From: Woeseiaceae bacterium | GTDB taxonomy: Bacteria > Pseudomonadota > Gammaproteobacteria > Steroidobacterales > Woeseiaceae | Direction of reading: 5' to 3' | Length of the DNA stretch: 64,000 bases | Assembly (NCBI GenBank): GCA_028277185.1 | Contig: JANQGQ010000023.1 | Span: 1 to 64,000 of the forward strand | In this document: piece by piece, positions 63,166-64,000 of the stretch | How the letters are laid out: each line of letters opens with the position of its first letter | How positions within the stretch are numbered: the stretch's first letter is position 1 | Translations under genes and position numbers: made by a program | Notes under the pieces: model-generated | What the model was told of the DNA's origin: nothing | Databases searched by the model: none | The model's input: the letters and a program-made list of their open reading frames with translations, nothing else

Positions 63166-64000
63166 ATGACAACCAGCCTCGAGGCCCTCGCCGCCTGGGT
63201 CGACGACGTCGCCGCGTTGACCAGACCCGACCGTATTCACTGGTGCACCGGCAGCGATGCCGAGTACGCGGAAATGGTCCGCCGGATGGAAGCGGAAGGT
63301 ACGCTGACCGCGCTGAATCAGGACACCTACCCGAACTGCTACCTGCACCTGTCGGACCCGAGCGACGTTGCCCGGGTAGAGCACCTGACCTACGTGTGCA
63401 CCCGCACAGAGGCAGACGCCGGACCGAACAATCACTGGATGGCCCCGGACGAAGCGCACGCGAAGATCGACGCTCTGTTCGAGGGCGCGATGCGCGGTCG
63501 CACCCTGTACGTAATTCCCTACTGCATGGGTCCGCTCGACTCCCCGCTGGCTCGCTGCGGCGTCGAGATTACCGACAGCCCGTACGTCGTCGTAAACATG
63601 AAGCTGATGACGCGCATGGGCGATGCCGCGCTCGAGCGCATCGAACGCGAGGGTCACTTCGTCAAGGGCCTGCACTCGACGGGCGATCTCGACCCGAACA
63701 GGCGCTTCATCATGCATTTTCCCGAAGAACTGTCGATCAAGAGCATCGGCTCCGGCTACGGCGGGAACGCTCTGCTCGGCAAAAAGTGCCATGCACTGCG
63801 CATTGCAAGCTACCAGGCGCGCGAGGAAGGCTGGCTTGCCGAACACATGCTGATTGTCGGCATCGAAAGCCCGGCCGGCGAGACACACTACATCGCCTGC
63901 GCGTTGCCGTCGGCCTGCGGCAAGACCAATCTGGCGATGCTGATCCCGCCCGAGTCCCTGCCCGGCTGGAAGATCTGGACGCTGGGCGATGACATCGCCT
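63166..64000 (+). CDS. pckG: Phosphoenolpyruvate carboxykinase (GTP), 5' part
   Basis: Converts oxaloacetate to PEP with GTP in gluconeogenesis. The first 278 residues are in the window; the gene runs off the right edge. Family marks include [23 protein letters not shown] (in parts), [40 protein letters not shown] and the nucleotide-binding loop [13 protein letters not shown], followed by WTLGDD. The start is ATG at 63166 ([12 protein letters not shown]). It is unrelated to motility and marks the end of the flagellar locus. Confidence 0.95.
   Translation, partial: MTTSLEALAAWVDDVAALTRPDRIHWCTGSDAEYAEMVRRMEAEGTLTALNQDTYPNCYLHLSDPSDVARVEHLTYVCTRTEADAGPNNHWMAPDEAHAKIDALFEGAMRGRTLYVIPYCMGPLDSPLARCGVEITDSPYVVVNMKLMTRMGDAALERIEREGHFVKGLHSTGDLDPNRRFIMHFPEELSIKSIGSGYGGNALLGKKCHALRIASYQAREEGWLAEHMLIVGIESPAGETHYIACALPSACGKTNLAMLIPPESLPGWKIWTLGDDIA

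Noticed and set aside
62298..63167. Minus-strand reading frames across the 49-bp array encoding GCWCLSVP-type repeats
   Set aside because: They arise because the array is GC-rich and lacks stops; they have no ribosome site, they change frame between copies, and they run into flgN antisense.

Overview
The window is a GC-rich gammaproteobacterial chromosome segment. About 62 kb of it is one nearly continuous flagellar and chemotaxis locus, followed by the start of a GTP-type PEP carboxykinase gene. Three things point to a polarly flagellated gammaproteobacterium in the Pseudomonas/Vibrio style: the regulators FleQ (FlrA), FleS/FleR (FlrB/FlrC) and FliA; the placement proteins FlhF/FlhG; and a sodium-type PomA/PomB stator pair. 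The species cannot be named from this sequence. No rRNA, tRNA, IS element, prophage or CRISPR array was recognised.

Layout. 0.2-2.5 kb (+): stator genes pomA-pomB and a PilZ gene behind a FliA-type promoter. 13.6-2.6 kb (-): fliLMNOPQR-flhB-flhA-flhF-flhG-fliA, a 65-residue protein and a DUF2802 gene. 15.6-13.8 kb (-): fliK. 15.6-20.3 kb: a kinase-HDOD fusion (-) and a hybrid sensor kinase (+). 28.4-20.3 kb (-): fleS-fleR-fliEFGHIJ. 28.6-30.5 kb: a CheX-like/CheY pair (-) and an HDOD gene (+). 40.3-30.5 kb (-): cheY-cheA-cheW, a globin-PAS-PAS chemoreceptor, a STAS protein, a CheZ-like candidate, cheR-cheD-cheB. 40.6-42.8 kb: a third HDOD gene (+) converging on fleQ (-). 43-45.7 kb (+): a TPR/glycosyltransferase/pyruvyl-transferase fusion. 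50-45.7 kb (-): fliC-flaG-fliD-fliS-fliT. 60.5-50.2 kb (-): flgBCDEFGHIJKL. 60.9-62.6 kb (+): flgA, flgMN. 62.7-63.05 kb: a 49-bp tandem repeat array and a terminator. 63.2 kb to the end: pckG, cut by the window edge.

Regulation can be read directly. Sigma-54 (-24/-12) elements lie before fleS, fliL, fliK, flgB and flgA, with a weaker one before fliD. Nine FliA (sigma-28) elements (consensus TCAAG/TAAAG-N11-GCCGATA) lie before pomA, kinase-HDOD, the CheX-like/CheY pair, two HDOD genes, cheY-cheA, fliC, flgA and flgM. This fits the cascade FleQ -> FleSR plus basal body/hook -> FliA/FlgM -> filament, stator and chemotaxis.

Most unusual content: (i) several short tandem duplications of about 47-51 bp at operon junctions (fliH/fliI, fliI/fliJ, cheD/cheB, flgH/flgI), some duplicating start codons and making decoy upstream ORFs, plus the 49-bp array; (ii) a soluble chemoreceptor with a flavohaemoglobin-type globin head and a CheR-docking tail; (iii) a small protein with the F-x-D-x3-Q spacing of the CheZ catalytic segment; (iv) three HDOD proteins behind FliA promoters, two divergent from CheY homologues and one fused to a Ser/Thr kinase; (v) a three-domain candidate flagellar glycan enzyme.
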